From assembly GCA_964576715.1 (NCBI GenBank), contig CAZNWE010000040.1, forward strand, positions 1 to 37,902: DNA of 37,902 bases, read 5' to 3'. Made by a program: the position numbers and the translations under genes. The notes under the pieces were generated by a model. That model saw only the letters and a list, made by a program, of their open reading frames with translations, searched no databases and was not told where the DNA came from. Shown here piece after piece: positions 8,568-16,611 of the stretch (positions are counted from its first letter, which is position 1; every line of letters starts with the position of its first letter). Source of the DNA: SLRI01 sp964576715 (GTDB taxonomy: Bacteria > Pseudomonadota > Alphaproteobacteria > Geminicoccales > Geminicoccaceae).

Positions 8568-9689
8568 ATGTCGAGCATCCACGAGGCCTGTCGGTCGACC
8601 GTCGCGCCGCTGCTGGGGGCGGCGCTGGCACTGACGGTCATCGCCCCGGCGACCGCCGAGACCTTGATCCGCATCCAGTCGGTGATCCCGACCAGTGCCG
8701 ACGAGGTGGTGATGCTGGAAGACTTCGCCGCCGACGTCACCGCACTGACCAACGGCGAGGTCCGCTTCGAGGTGCTGCCGGCGGGTGCCGTGGTCGGCGT
8801 CAACGAGACCCTCGATGCGGTCGATGCCGGGCTGATCGAGGCCGGCTTCGCCTGGACCCACTACTGGTCCGGCAAGCATCCGGCCGCCACACTGTTCGGC
8901 TCGCCCGCCGCCGGGGCCGGGGTCGGGCTCGACAACATGGCGCATATCTCCTGGTACCTCTACGGCGGCGGCCGCGAGCTCTACGAGCGCTTGTGGGAGG
9001 AGATGGGGGTCAACGTCGTGGGCTTCCTGCTGCAGCCGGTCGGGCCCGAGGCCCTGGGCTGGTTCAAGGAGCCGATCGAGAGCCTCGCCGACATGCAGGG
9101 CCTGCGCTTCAGGACGCCACCCGGCATCCCGGGCCAGATCTACAACGATATCGGCGTCTCGTCCGTGGCGATGGGCGGCGGCGACATCCTGCCGGCCCTC
9201 GAGCGCGGCGTGATCGACGCTGCCGAGTGGTGCTGCCCCAAGCCCGACAGCGTCTTCGGTTTCCAGAACGTCTTGAAGAACTACTACCTGCAGGGCCTGC
9301 ACCAGAACGTCGTCAATGCCGACATCTACATCAACAAGGATGTCTGGAACGGCCTGACCGAGCAGCAGCAGAAGGCGATCGAGGTCTCGGCCAACGCCGC
9401 GCTGATCAAGGCGCACAGCTACCGCATCCTGGAGAACGGCAAGGCCTTGAAGACACTGGTCGACGAGCACGGCGTGGTCATCCAGGACACGCCCGAAGAG
9501 TACTTCACCGCCTATGCCGACGCGGCACTCGCGGTGTTCGAGCGCAATGCCGAGGAGAACGCCTTCTTCAAGGAGGTGTGGGACAGCCAGAAGGCCTTCG
9601 CCGAGGCGGCGATCCCGTTCTGGGCCACCCAGCAGGCGGCCAACGCGCGGATCACCGGCGGCTACGCCGACAAGCTCGCCGGCGAGTAG
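8568..9689 (+). CDS. TRAP transporter substrate-binding protein (DctP family)
   Basis: Predicted 373-residue periplasmic binding protein. The signal peptide covers about residues 1-30 and ends in ATA-E. The DctP-family core includes ESLADMQGLRFRTPPG, where R182 sits at the conserved arginine position that usually salt-bridges an organic acid carboxylate. It also includes GGGDILPALERGVIDAAEW (203-221), the dimer/ligand helix region. Overall it resembles the oxo-acid/lactate-type TRAP binding proteins more than the sialic-acid type. The ATG at 8568 has AGGAG 8 nt upstream. The two membrane subunits follow on the same strand after 65 and 48 nt, giving a complete tripartite transporter driven by an ion gradient. 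Substrate is inferred only as an organic acid. Confidence 0.93.
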   Translation: MSSIHEACRSTVAPLLGAALALTVIAPATAETLIRIQSVIPTSADEVVMLEDFAADVTALTNGEVRFEVLPAGAVVGVNETLDAVDAGLIEAGFAWTHYWSGKHPAATLFGSPAAGAGVGLDNMAHISWYLYGGGRELYERLWEEMGVNVVGFLLQPVGPEALGWFKEPIESLADMQGLRFRTPPGIPGQIYNDIGVSSVAMGGGDILPALERGVIDAAEWCCPKPDSVFGFQNVLKNYYLQGLHQNVVNADIYINKDVWNGLTEQQQKAIEVSANAALIKAHSYRILENGKALKTLVDEHGVVIQDTPEEYFTAYADAALAVFERNAEENAFFKEVWDSQKAFAEAAIPFWATQQAANARITGGYADKLAGE

Positions 9690-9754
9690 CACCGCACCCG
9701 GCCCGGGCCCGCCGGCAGCGCCCGGCAGACCCGGGCCGCGCCACGGGACCGGCG

Positions 9755-10372
9755 ATGCGCGACCAGGAGCCACCCGCGATCGACCACGACATCGGTGACG
9801 AGCTGCTTGCCGGTCGCCGGCACCGGCTCGGCCGGATGCCGCGCGACATGCCGGGCTGGATGGCGCTCATCGTGCTCCTGGTCGACACCCTCAATCTCTG
9901 GGTCGGCCGCAGCGTCGCCTGGCTGGTGCTGCCGTTGATGGCGGCCATGGTCTACGAGGTCACCGCCCGCTACCTCTTCGCCGCCCCGACCATCTGGGCC
10001 TATGACGTGAGCCGCATGCTCTACGGTGCGATGTTCATGCTGGGGGCGGCCTACGCGCTGTCGCGCGGCGTGCATATCCGCGCCGACTTCCTCTACCGGA
10101 ACTGGCCGGTCCGGGCGCAGGGCTGGGTCGACACCGCGCTCTACCTGTTGCTCTACTTCCCGGCGCTGCTGATCTTCGCCAAGATCTCGTTCGACTACGC
10201 CGCGGTGTCCTTCGCCCGCGGCGAGCGCGGCATGGACACCGCCTGGATGCCGCCCTTGGGCCCGGTCAAGGCGGCACTCGCCGCCGGGGTGATCCTGCTC
10301 CTGCTGCAGGGCGTCGCCGAGCTGATCAAGAGCTGGTACGCTGCCACTCGCGGGCGCTGGCCCGATGCGTAG
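9755..10372 (+). CDS. TRAP transporter small permease (DctQ family)
   Basis: Predicted 205 residues with four hydrophobic segments, as in the small membrane subunit of TRAP transporters. Family features are the WAYDVSRMLYGAMFMLGAAYAL stretch around helix 2 and the following GVHIRADF loop. The N terminus is about 30 residues longer than common DctQ proteins. The ATG at 9755 has only a weak upstream purine patch; ATGs at 9838 and 9850 are alternatives. It lies between the binding protein and the large permease and stabilises the latter in the inner membrane. Confidence 0.88.
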   Translation: MRDQEPPAIDHDIGDELLAGRRHRLGRMPRDMPGWMALIVLLVDTLNLWVGRSVAWLVLPLMAAMVYEVTARYLFAAPTIWAYDVSRMLYGAMFMLGAAYALSRGVHIRADFLYRNWPVRAQGWVDTALYLLLYFPALLIFAKISFDYAAVSFARGERGMDTAWMPPLGPVKAALAAGVILLLLQGVAELIKSWYAATRGRWPDA

Positions 10373-10420
10373 CGGCGGCCGGGTGCCTGAGCCGCCAGCC
10401 GAGCCGCCGCGGCGCGCCGG

Positions 10421-11740
10421 ATGACCCCCGAGCTCATCGGCCTGCTCATGATCGGCGCCATGCTGTTCTGCATCTTCATCGGCTTTCCGATCTCGTTCAC
10501 GCTGATCTTCCTCGGCATCACCTTCGGCTACTGGGGCTTCGGCCAGCTGGTCTTCTTTCTCCTCACCCTGCAGTTCTACGGCACGATGATGGAGAACACG
10601 CTCACCGCGGTGCCGCTCTTCGTCTTCATGGGGATTCTCATGGAGCGCGCCCACCTGATGGAGCGGCTGTTCGATTCCGCACAGAAGCTGCTCTGGCGGC
10701 TGACCGGCGGGCTGCATCTGGCGGTCATGTTCGTCGCCACCCTGTTTGCCGCCGCCACCGGCATCGTCGGCGCCTCGGTGACGCTGCTCGGCATCATGGC
10801 CGGCAAGCCGATGATCCGTGCCGGCTATGACGTCCGCCTTTCCGCCGGGCTGATCACCGCCGGCGGCACGCTCGGCATCCTGATCCCGCCCTCGATCATG
10901 CTGATCGTCATGGGGCCGGTGCTCGAGGTGCCGGTCACCACCCTTTTTGCCGCCGCGATCCTGCCGGGGCTGCTACTCGCCACCCTGTTCACCGGCTACG
11001 CGCTGCTCCGCTGCCGGCTCGACCCGAGCCTCGCCCCGCCGCTCCCCGAGGACCAGCGCCCGGCCGATCTCGCCGCCGCCTGGCTCGAATTCTTCAAGGG
11101 CCTGGTCCCCCCGGCAGCCCTGATCTTCGCGGCCCTGGGCTCGATCATCTTCGGCCTCGCCACCCCCACCGAGGGGGCCGCCTGCGGGGCCTTCGGTGCC
11201 CTGCTCCTGACCATCGCCTACCGGCGGCTGACGCTCGCCAACCTCACCGACGCCTTGATCAAGACCCTCGAGATCTCGGTCCTGATCCTCTTCCTGGTGG
11301 CGGCCTCCAACTTCTTCGGTGCCGTGTTCGCCAGGCTCGGCACCCCCACCATGCTGACCGAATGGCTGCTGTCGCTCGACCTTTCACGCTACCTCATCCT
11401 CGCCATGGTCATGGCCGCCATCTTTCTCCTCGGCTGGCCGCTGGAATGGGTACCGATCGTTCTCATCGTCGTGCCGTTCCTGCTGCCGCTGATCGAGGCC
11501 CTGGGCTTCGACCTCGTCTGGTTCGGCATCCTGGTCGCCGTCAACCTGCAGACCGCCTGGCTCTCACCGCCGGTCGCCCTTTCCGCCTATTTCCTGAAAG
11601 GTGTCGTCCCGCAGTGGAAGCTCGACGACATCTATATCGGCATGCTGCAGTTCATGGGCCTGCAGGTGTTCGCCCTCCTGCTCATCATTCTCTTCCCGGC
11701 CATCGCACTCTGGCTTCCCCGCCTGATCTACGGCCATTGA
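10421..11740 (+). CDS. TRAP transporter large permease (DctM family)
   Basis: Predicted 439-residue inner-membrane protein with about 12 transmembrane segments, the expected size for DctM. Recognisable parts are the FIGFPISFTL first helix, VPLFVFMGILMERA, the AAATGIVGASVTLLGIMAG helix and the GGTLGILIPPSIMLIVMG re-entrant region, which is the strongest family signature. A second related segment is near WLSPPVALSAYFLKG. It catalyses ion-coupled uptake of the substrate captured by the 8568-9689 protein. It is the last gene of the plus-strand operon and ends only 2 nt from the stop of the converging bacterioferritin-like gene. Confidence 0.95.
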   Translation: MTPELIGLLMIGAMLFCIFIGFPISFTLIFLGITFGYWGFGQLVFFLLTLQFYGTMMENTLTAVPLFVFMGILMERAHLMERLFDSAQKLLWRLTGGLHLAVMFVATLFAAATGIVGASVTLLGIMAGKPMIRAGYDVRLSAGLITAGGTLGILIPPSIMLIVMGPVLEVPVTTLFAAAILPGLLLATLFTGYALLRCRLDPSLAPPLPEDQRPADLAAAWLEFFKGLVPPAALIFAALGSIIFGLATPTEGAACGAFGALLLTIAYRRLTLANLTDALIKTLEISVLILFLVAASNFFGAVFARLGTPTMLTEWLLSLDLSRYLILAMVMAAIFLLGWPLEWVPIVLIVVPFLLPLIEALGFDLVWFGILVAVNLQTAWLSPPVALSAYFLKGVVPQWKLDDIYIGMLQFMGLQVFALLLIILFPAIALWLPRLIYGH

Positions 11741-11742
11741 CT

Positions 11743-12234
11743 TTATCCCGGTCGGGCGTCGCCGGGAGCGGTCATGTGGCGGGCGGTGTAGGCGGCCTCG
11801 CCCATCCGCTCGAGCAGGTCGAGCTGCAGGTCGAGCCAGGCGATGTGCCCCTCCTCGTCGAGCAGGATGCGCTCGAACAGCGTGCGGGTGCCGATGTCGC
11901 TGTCCTTGACCGCGGCCTCGGCGGCCTCGGTGTAGAAGTCGACCGCCCCCTTCTCCTCGGCGAGGTCGGCCTCGAACATGCCCTTGAGCGAGCTTGCCCG
12001 CTTTGGCGTCTTCGCCGCCTCGACCTTGGGGTCGCCACCAAGGAACATGATGCGCTCGATGAAAGCGCCGGCGTGGCCGAGTTCCTCCTGCAGCTCCTCG
12101 CGCATTTTTCCGGCCATCTTGTCGAGCCCCCAATCGTCGAGGGTGTGGGCATGCAAGAGGTACTGGTGGATGGCGGTCAGCTCCATGGCGAGAGCTTTTT
12201 GCAGGTGGGCGATACTTTTCGTATTTTTGCTCAT
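11743..12234 (-). CDS. bfr: Bacterioferritin-like protein lacking the haem-ligand methionine
   Basis: Predicted 163-residue four-helix ferritin-like protein. Counting from the ATG at 12234, the di-iron ferroxidase ligands fall at the same numbers as in E. coli bacterioferritin: E18, E51, H54, E94, E127 and H130 (MELTAIHQY, EELGHA, LAEEKGA, DEEGHIAW). The residue at position 52, the Met that ligates haem between subunits in classical Bfr, is Leu. It therefore probably stores or oxidises iron but may not bind haem, or acts as one of two subunit types. An upstream in-frame TTG at 12258 is less likely. It converges on the TRAP operon with almost no intergenic space. The C-terminal tail (TAPGDARPG) is unrelated to the core. 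Confidence 0.92.
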   Translation of the reverse strand: MSKNTKSIAHLQKALAMELTAIHQYLLHAHTLDDWGLDKMAGKMREELQEELGHAGAFIERIMFLGGDPKVEAAKTPKRASSLKGMFEADLAEEKGAVDFYTEAAEAAVKDSDIGTRTLFERILLDEEGHIAWLDLQLDLLERMGEAAYTARHMTAPGDARPG

Positions 12235-12543
12235 TGCAAGGTCCGTTGCTGTTACCAATAAGCGTTGCTTCGTCGGGTCGTAAGCAATCGAAACCGTGCG
12301 CTATCCGCCGATGAGTGTCAAGACGACCACCGCGATCGCCGGACCAACACGAACTGAACCTGGAGCTAGAGCCCCAATCTCGACAAGGTCCATACCGGCA
12401 CCGATCCGGGCGGACGGCACGAACCGGTGCCGACGATGCCCCAGGCAACCCAGGCACAGCTGTAGTCGGAGCCGCGCCAACCGACCAAATGACGATGAGG
12501 CCGCGCATTGCCGCGAGACCTACGAGCGCCGACGCCTCGCGGC
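12235..12543. other. Intergenic region between SDR and bacterioferritin-like genes
   Basis: About 309 nt on the upstream side of the bacterioferritin-like gene and downstream of the SDR gene. I see no gene with a convincing start, ribosome site or family match, and no clear Fur-box-like palindrome. The part near 12200-12280 is slightly AT-richer and is the likely place for the bfr promoter. Confidence 0.4.
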
Positions 12544-13311
12544 CTATTGAGCGGTGTAGCCACCGTCGACCGAGAGGATGGCGCCGGTGGCGTAGGCGGC
12601 CTCGTCGCTGGCGAGGTAGAGAATCGCGGAGGCCACCTCCTCGGCGGTGCCGAGGCGGTTCTCGGGCCTTGAGGACTCGAGCCGCTGCAATACCTCGGCA
12701 CGGTTTTCGGACTGGTCGAGCAGGCCCTCGACCAGCGGCGTCCAGGTGGTGCCGGGACAGACGCAGGTGACGCGGATGCCGCGCCTGGCGTAGTCGATGG
12801 CGCAACTCCTGGTGAGGGCGATCATCCCGGTCTTGGAGACGTTGTAGGCGACCTGGCCGCCGATGCCGACGAGGCCGGCCTCCGACGAGACATTGACGAT
12901 CCGCCCCCTGGTCTTTTCGAGATGCGGTACGGCGTGCTTGGTGGCGAGGAAGGTCCCGGTCAGGTTGACGGCGATGACCCGGTCCCAGTCGGCCAGCGTC
13001 GTCTCTTCGGCGGTGCCGGCGAGGTAGACGCCGGCATTGTTGACCAGCACGTCGAGCCGGCCGGTGGCCGCGACCGTGTCCGCCATGAGGCGCTCTACAT
13101 CGGCTTCGCTGGCGACATCGCAGCCGGCATGGCGGATTCGCCCGGCGGTTGCCTCCTCCTCGACCATGGCCCGCGCCGCCGCGGCGTCGCGGCTGGCGAT
13201 GGTGACGACGGCCCCGCGCTCGGCGAAGAGGCGGACCGCAGCCGCCCCAATGCCCAGCGAGCCTCCCGTAACAATCACCGACTTGCCCGAAAAGGAGAAC
13301 AGCTCTCGCAT
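12544..13311 (-). CDS. SDR-family NAD(P)-dependent oxidoreductase
   Basis: Predicted 255-residue cytoplasmic dehydrogenase of the classical short-chain family. It has the cofactor glycine motif TGGSLGIG (15-22), CDVAS (64-68), NNAG (91-94), a catalytic serine in VSSEAG, Y156-x-x-x-K160 (YNVSK), and the C-terminal SVDGGYTAQ ending. The ATG at 13311 places the Rossmann strand at the usual position; the frame can start 6 codons earlier at a TTG. It is the last gene of the minus-strand ABC transporter operon, 72 nt after the ATPase gene. This position suggests oxidation of the imported compound, for example a sugar or polyol (inference). Confidence 0.93.
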   Translation of the reverse strand: MRELFSFSGKSVIVTGGSLGIGAAAVRLFAERGAVVTIASRDAAAARAMVEEEATAGRIRHAGCDVASEADVERLMADTVAATGRLDVLVNNAGVYLAGTAEETTLADWDRVIAVNLTGTFLATKHAVPHLEKTRGRIVNVSSEAGLVGIGGQVAYNVSKTGMIALTRSCAIDYARRGIRVTCVCPGTTWTPLVEGLLDQSENRAEVLQRLESSRPENRLGTAEEVASAILYLASDEAAYATGAILSVDGGYTAQ

Positions 13312-13383
13312 GCCAATACCTAAAAACAACGGTGGGGCCCGGAGAGGATCATCCTCCCCGATACCTGCTCTTCCCTCTCGTCC

Positions 13384-14151
13384 TCAAGCAGCGATGGCAC
13401 CATCGGTGGCGGCGATGATGTGGGCGAGCACATCCTGCTTGGTGGCGCTCGCCGTCTCGAGGGTGGCGGCGACGCGGCCGCCGCGCATGACCATGACGCG
13501 GTCGGCGACGGCGAAGACATGGTCGAGGTTGTGGCTGATGACGATGAGCGCGATGCCCTGGGCCTTGAGGCGCTTCATCAGCTCGAGGGTGTTCCTGGTC
13601 TCCTCGGGGCCCAAGGCCGCCGTCGGCTCGTCCATGACCAGGATCTTGAGGTCGGTATTGTAGATGGCCCGCGCGATGGCGACCGCCTGGCGCTGGCCGC
13701 CTGAGAGGTTGTGGGTGGGGACGGTGATGTCCTCGAGCTCGATGCCGACATTCTCCTTCAGAACGCGGGCGGCTTCCTTGGCCATCTTGCCGTTCAGGAG
13801 GATCGGGATGCCGAGGAAGGAGGTCTTGAGCTCGTGGCCGAGAAAGACGTTGCCGGCGGCATCGAGCGCGTCGACCAGGCCCAGGTTCTGGTAGACGGCC
13901 TCGATGCCGAGCGCCTGGCTGGCGCGCTTGTTGGCGATCGAGACCGGCTGCCCCGCCAGGCGGATCTCGCCCTCGTCCGGCTCGTGGACCCCGGTCAGGA
14001 CCTTGATCAGGGTCGACTTGCCGGCACCGTTGTCGCCGACGATGGCCAGCACCTCGCCTTCGGCCAGGGTCAGGTCGACGCCGGCCACCGCCATCACACC
14101 GCCGAAGTGCTTGGCGATACCGGCCATTTCCAGGAGCGGCGGCTGGTCCAT
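13384..14151 (-). CDS. Sugar-type ABC transporter ATP-binding protein
   Basis: Predicted 255 residues with a single nucleotide-binding domain: Walker A GDNGAGKST (39-47), Q-loop near YQNLG (87-91), signature LSGGQ (149-153), Walker B LVMDEPTAAL (171-180), and switch His in ISHN. The sequence is of the CUT2 type (RbsA/FrcA-like), but it is half the length of the duplicated RbsA/XylG ATPases, as in FrcA-type systems, so two copies probably pair. It powers import through the permease at 16612-17652. It is 61 nt downstream of the first binding-protein gene on the same strand, with the 19-bp repeats in that gap. Confidence 0.94.
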   Translation of the reverse strand: MDQPPLLEMAGIAKHFGGVMAVAGVDLTLAEGEVLAIVGDNGAGKSTLIKVLTGVHEPDEGEIRLAGQPVSIANKRASQALGIEAVYQNLGLVDALDAAGNVFLGHELKTSFLGIPILLNGKMAKEAARVLKENVGIELEDITVPTHNLSGGQRQAVAIARAIYNTDLKILVMDEPTAALGPEETRNTLELMKRLKAQGIALIVISHNLDHVFAVADRVMVMRGGRVAATLETASATKQDVLAHIIAATDGAIAA

Positions 14152-14174
14152 GCGATGCCCTCTTTCTCGTTCGT

Positions 14175-14222
14175 TCAGCGCTCGCCAATCGGCTCAGCGC
14201 TCGCCAATCGGCTCAGCGCTCG
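14175..14222. repeat. 19-bp direct repeats at the end of the binding-protein gene
   Basis: Two perfect 19-bp copies (14175-14193 and 14194-14212) are followed by a 10-bp partial copy at 14213-14222, which contains the stop codon and last codons of the minus-strand gene. Two extra copies of the gene's end therefore lie just beyond it, probably from slippage or a small duplication. They fall in the gap before the ATPase gene. Confidence 0.9.
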
Positions 14223-15367
14223 AGGGTGCCGATGCCGGAGTAGCGAAAGGCCTCCTGCTCCATGGCGTCGATCTCCTCCGGCGCCATGCCCTTGTGGACG
14301 ATGGTGATCCGGCCGAGGAAGACGAGCGGGATGTCGTCCTGGCGGCCTTCGAGATCGGCGCGGATGACCTCGGCGAGCGACGCGCCCCAGTCGTCGCCCA
14401 TGCGCATCGGCGTGGCGTCGAGCTCGCCCAGGCGCAACGCCTCGAGCTCGTCGCCGGTGCCGCCCCAGGCGGTGACGAAGATGTCGTCGTTCTTGTCCAG
14501 GGCGAGGACGGCGGAGAGGGCGCCCATGGCCATCGCGGTCGAGGCGTTGTGGATCATCGTGACCTCGGGATAGGCGGTCATGACGAGGTTGGCGGCGTCG
14601 TAGGCCGGCTCGCGCTGGAAGTTGGCGAAGTGCTCGTAGGCCTTGGTCCAGTTCGACCGCTCGGTGAGGCACTGCTCGAAGCCACCCGAGCGCTGGTCGT
14701 CGATCGACCCCGGCGTGCCGCGGATCAGCGCATACGAGCCCTCGGTGCCGACGTTCTCGAGGATGTAGTCGCACATGATGAGCGCACCGGCGAGGTGCGA
14801 GAAGCCGGTATAGGCCAGAGGCTGGGCGTCGCCCCAGGCCTGTGGCGGCTGATCGTAGTTCAACACGATGACCTCGAGGTCGGGGTGATCGATGATCGCC
14901 TTGACGTTGTCGGCCTGCATGCTGAGCTCGGTCGGGCCGAAGATCACGTAGTCGAAGGAATCGGCCTCTTGCAGCACGGCATCGGTGTAGGTCGCCTGCA
15001 GCTGGTGATCGCCCATGCCCGAAGCGTACTGGGTGACCTCGATCGGAATACCCAGCTCCTCGAACCGCTTGGTCATGGCGATATAAGCCCTGAGCCAGGC
15101 GTCCGAGACGTCCTGGGAGGGGTAGATCATGGCGATGCGGACGGGGCCATCGAGCTCCAGCTCCGCCGGCTGGCCGGGCGCGCCCACCACCTCCTGGAAG
15201 GCGGCCAGAACATCCTCGTCGACCACCTGGTGGTACCACCAGAAGTCACGCTCGGCGTCGTCCGGCAGGGGGTTGAGGGGGTATTGCTGTGCGGCTGCGG
15301 GTGTCGCCGACGCCAGCGCCAGCGCCACGGCGGCGACGGCGCACCGTCCCAGGATCGACCTCTGCAT
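14213..15367 (-). CDS. LuxP-like periplasmic binding protein, copy 1
   Basis: Predicted 384 residues with a clear signal peptide ending ATPAAAQ. It belongs to the periplasmic sugar-binding fold, and from memory it aligns well with Vibrio LuxP: the IYPSQDVSDAW segment, the WGG-x-x-x-EL motif, MRM-x-DD and the C-terminal EAFRYS. Residues that contact borated AI-2 in LuxP appear conserved: N170, R226, T277, W301 and R322. The Gln77 position is Asp (D86). It is clearly paralogous to the next gene upstream. The ATG at 15367 has GGGAGG 6 nt upstream. Ligand could be AI-2, or another furanose or polyol imported by the same operon. Unlike Vibrio luxP, no luxQ is adjacent. Confidence 0.88.
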   Translation of the reverse strand: MQRSILGRCAVAAVALALASATPAAAQQYPLNPLPDDAERDFWWYHQVVDEDVLAAFQEVVGAPGQPAELELDGPVRIAMIYPSQDVSDAWLRAYIAMTKRFEELGIPIEVTQYASGMGDHQLQATYTDAVLQEADSFDYVIFGPTELSMQADNVKAIIDHPDLEVIVLNYDQPPQAWGDAQPLAYTGFSHLAGALIMCDYILENVGTEGSYALIRGTPGSIDDQRSGGFEQCLTERSNWTKAYEHFANFQREPAYDAANLVMTAYPEVTMIHNASTAMAMGALSAVLALDKNDDIFVTAWGGTGDELEALRLGELDATPMRMGDDWGASLAEVIRADLEGRQDDIPLVFLGRITIVHKGMAPEEIDAMEQEAFRYSGIGTLER

Positions 15368-15446
15368 CACGACCTCCCTTGCTTGTTGATTATGTCGGGC
15401 CGAGCCTTGCCGCCGGCCCATCCCTTGGCCGGCGGCGGGATCGGCC

Positions 15447-16589
15447 TCAGCGCTCGATGGTGCCGATGCCGGTGTAGCGGAACGCTTCCTCTTCCATGGC
15501 GTCGACCTCCTCGGGGCCGGTGGTGCCGCTGACGATGGTGATCCGGCCGAGCAGCACCAGCGGGATCTCGTCGGTGCGGCCCTCGAGATGCGCCTTGACC
15601 ACCTCGGCGGTGGCGACACCGACATCGTCGCTCATCCGCATCGGGGTCGCCCAGAGTTCGCCCGCGCGCAAGGCCTCGAGCTCATCGCCGGTGCCGCCCC
15701 AGGCGGTGACGGGCACGTCGGCACCGATCTCCTGGACGGCGGAGATCGAGCCCATGGCCATGGCGGTGTTGGCGTTGTGGATCAGCGTCACCTCGGGGTA
15801 GGCCTGGAGGATCTGCTGGGTCCCGGTGTAGCCGCCCTCGCGCTCGAAATTGCCGTAATGCTCGTAGGCGACCTCCCAGGCGCTGTCCTTGGTCAGGCAG
15901 TCGGCGAAGCCGCCCGAGCGCTGGTCGTCGATCGAGCCCGGGATGCCCCGAACCAGCGCCACCACACCCTCGGTGCCGAGCGTCTCGAGCACGTAGTCGC
16001 ACATCTGCAAGGCCCCGGCGAGGTGCGAGAAACTGAGATAGGCCAAAGGCTGGTCGGCACCCCAGGCCTGCGGCACGACCGTATAGTTCCAGATGATCAC
16101 CTCGGTGTCCGGCTTGTCGACCAGCCGCTTGATCGCGTCCTGCTGGACCTGCAGCTCGGTCGGGCCGAAGACGATGTAGTCGAAGTCCTCCTGCTCGGCC
16201 TGCTCGGCATAGGTCGCCTGGATGACGTGGTCGCCGATGTTCGAGGCGTACTGGGTGTCGTCGACCGGAATGCCCAGCTCCTCGAGCCGGGCCATCATCG
16301 CCATGTAATTCCTCAGCCAGAAGTCCGAGACGTCCTGGCTCGGGTAGATGAAGGCGATCTTGACGGGCTCGGCAGGCGGGCTCGCCATCGGCTCGCCGGG
16401 CTGGCCGACGATCGCCTGGAAGGCTTCGAGGCCGGCCTCGTCGGTGACCTCGTAATACTCCCAGTAGCCGTCCTCGCCCGCACCTTCGAGCTCGGCCAGG
16501 GCCGGGACGTTGCGGGCCTCGGCCGCGGTGGCGAGGCCGATGGCCAGGGCCAGGCTGGCAGTGCCGGTCAAGAGTTTCGCATGGGTCAT
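15447..16589 (-). CDS. LuxP-like periplasmic binding protein, copy 2
   Basis: Predicted 380 residues; signal peptide to about residue 25 (ATAAEA). It is the closer of the pair to LuxP as I recall it: GYWEYYEVTDE near the mature N terminus, IYPSQDVSDFWLRN (81-94), WGGTGDEL (297-304), MRMSDD (317-322) and EAFRYT. The LuxP ligand-site equivalents S88, W91, N168, R224, T275, W297 and R318 are present; the Gln77 position is Asp (D86). Spacing to the copy-1 gene is 79 nt, and the permease lies 22 nt upstream. The ATG at 16589 has AGGGAG 9 nt upstream. Two binding proteins feeding one permease suggests different affinity or ligand range. Confidence 0.9.
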   Translation of the reverse strand: MTHAKLLTGTASLALAIGLATAAEARNVPALAELEGAGEDGYWEYYEVTDEAGLEAFQAIVGQPGEPMASPPAEPVKIAFIYPSQDVSDFWLRNYMAMMARLEELGIPVDDTQYASNIGDHVIQATYAEQAEQEDFDYIVFGPTELQVQQDAIKRLVDKPDTEVIIWNYTVVPQAWGADQPLAYLSFSHLAGALQMCDYVLETLGTEGVVALVRGIPGSIDDQRSGGFADCLTKDSAWEVAYEHYGNFEREGGYTGTQQILQAYPEVTLIHNANTAMAMGSISAVQEIGADVPVTAWGGTGDELEALRAGELWATPMRMSDDVGVATAEVVKAHLEGRTDEIPLVLLGRITIVSGTTGPEEVDAMEEEAFRYTGIGTIER

Positions 16590-16611
16590 TGGAACGCTCC
16601 CTGTCGAGTTG

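Noticed and set aside
12366..12543. Possible coding remnant upstream of the bacterioferritin-like gene
   Set aside because: A minus-strand frame reads a few Trp/Gly/Cys-rich residues, but I recognise no family and there is no start or ribosome site.
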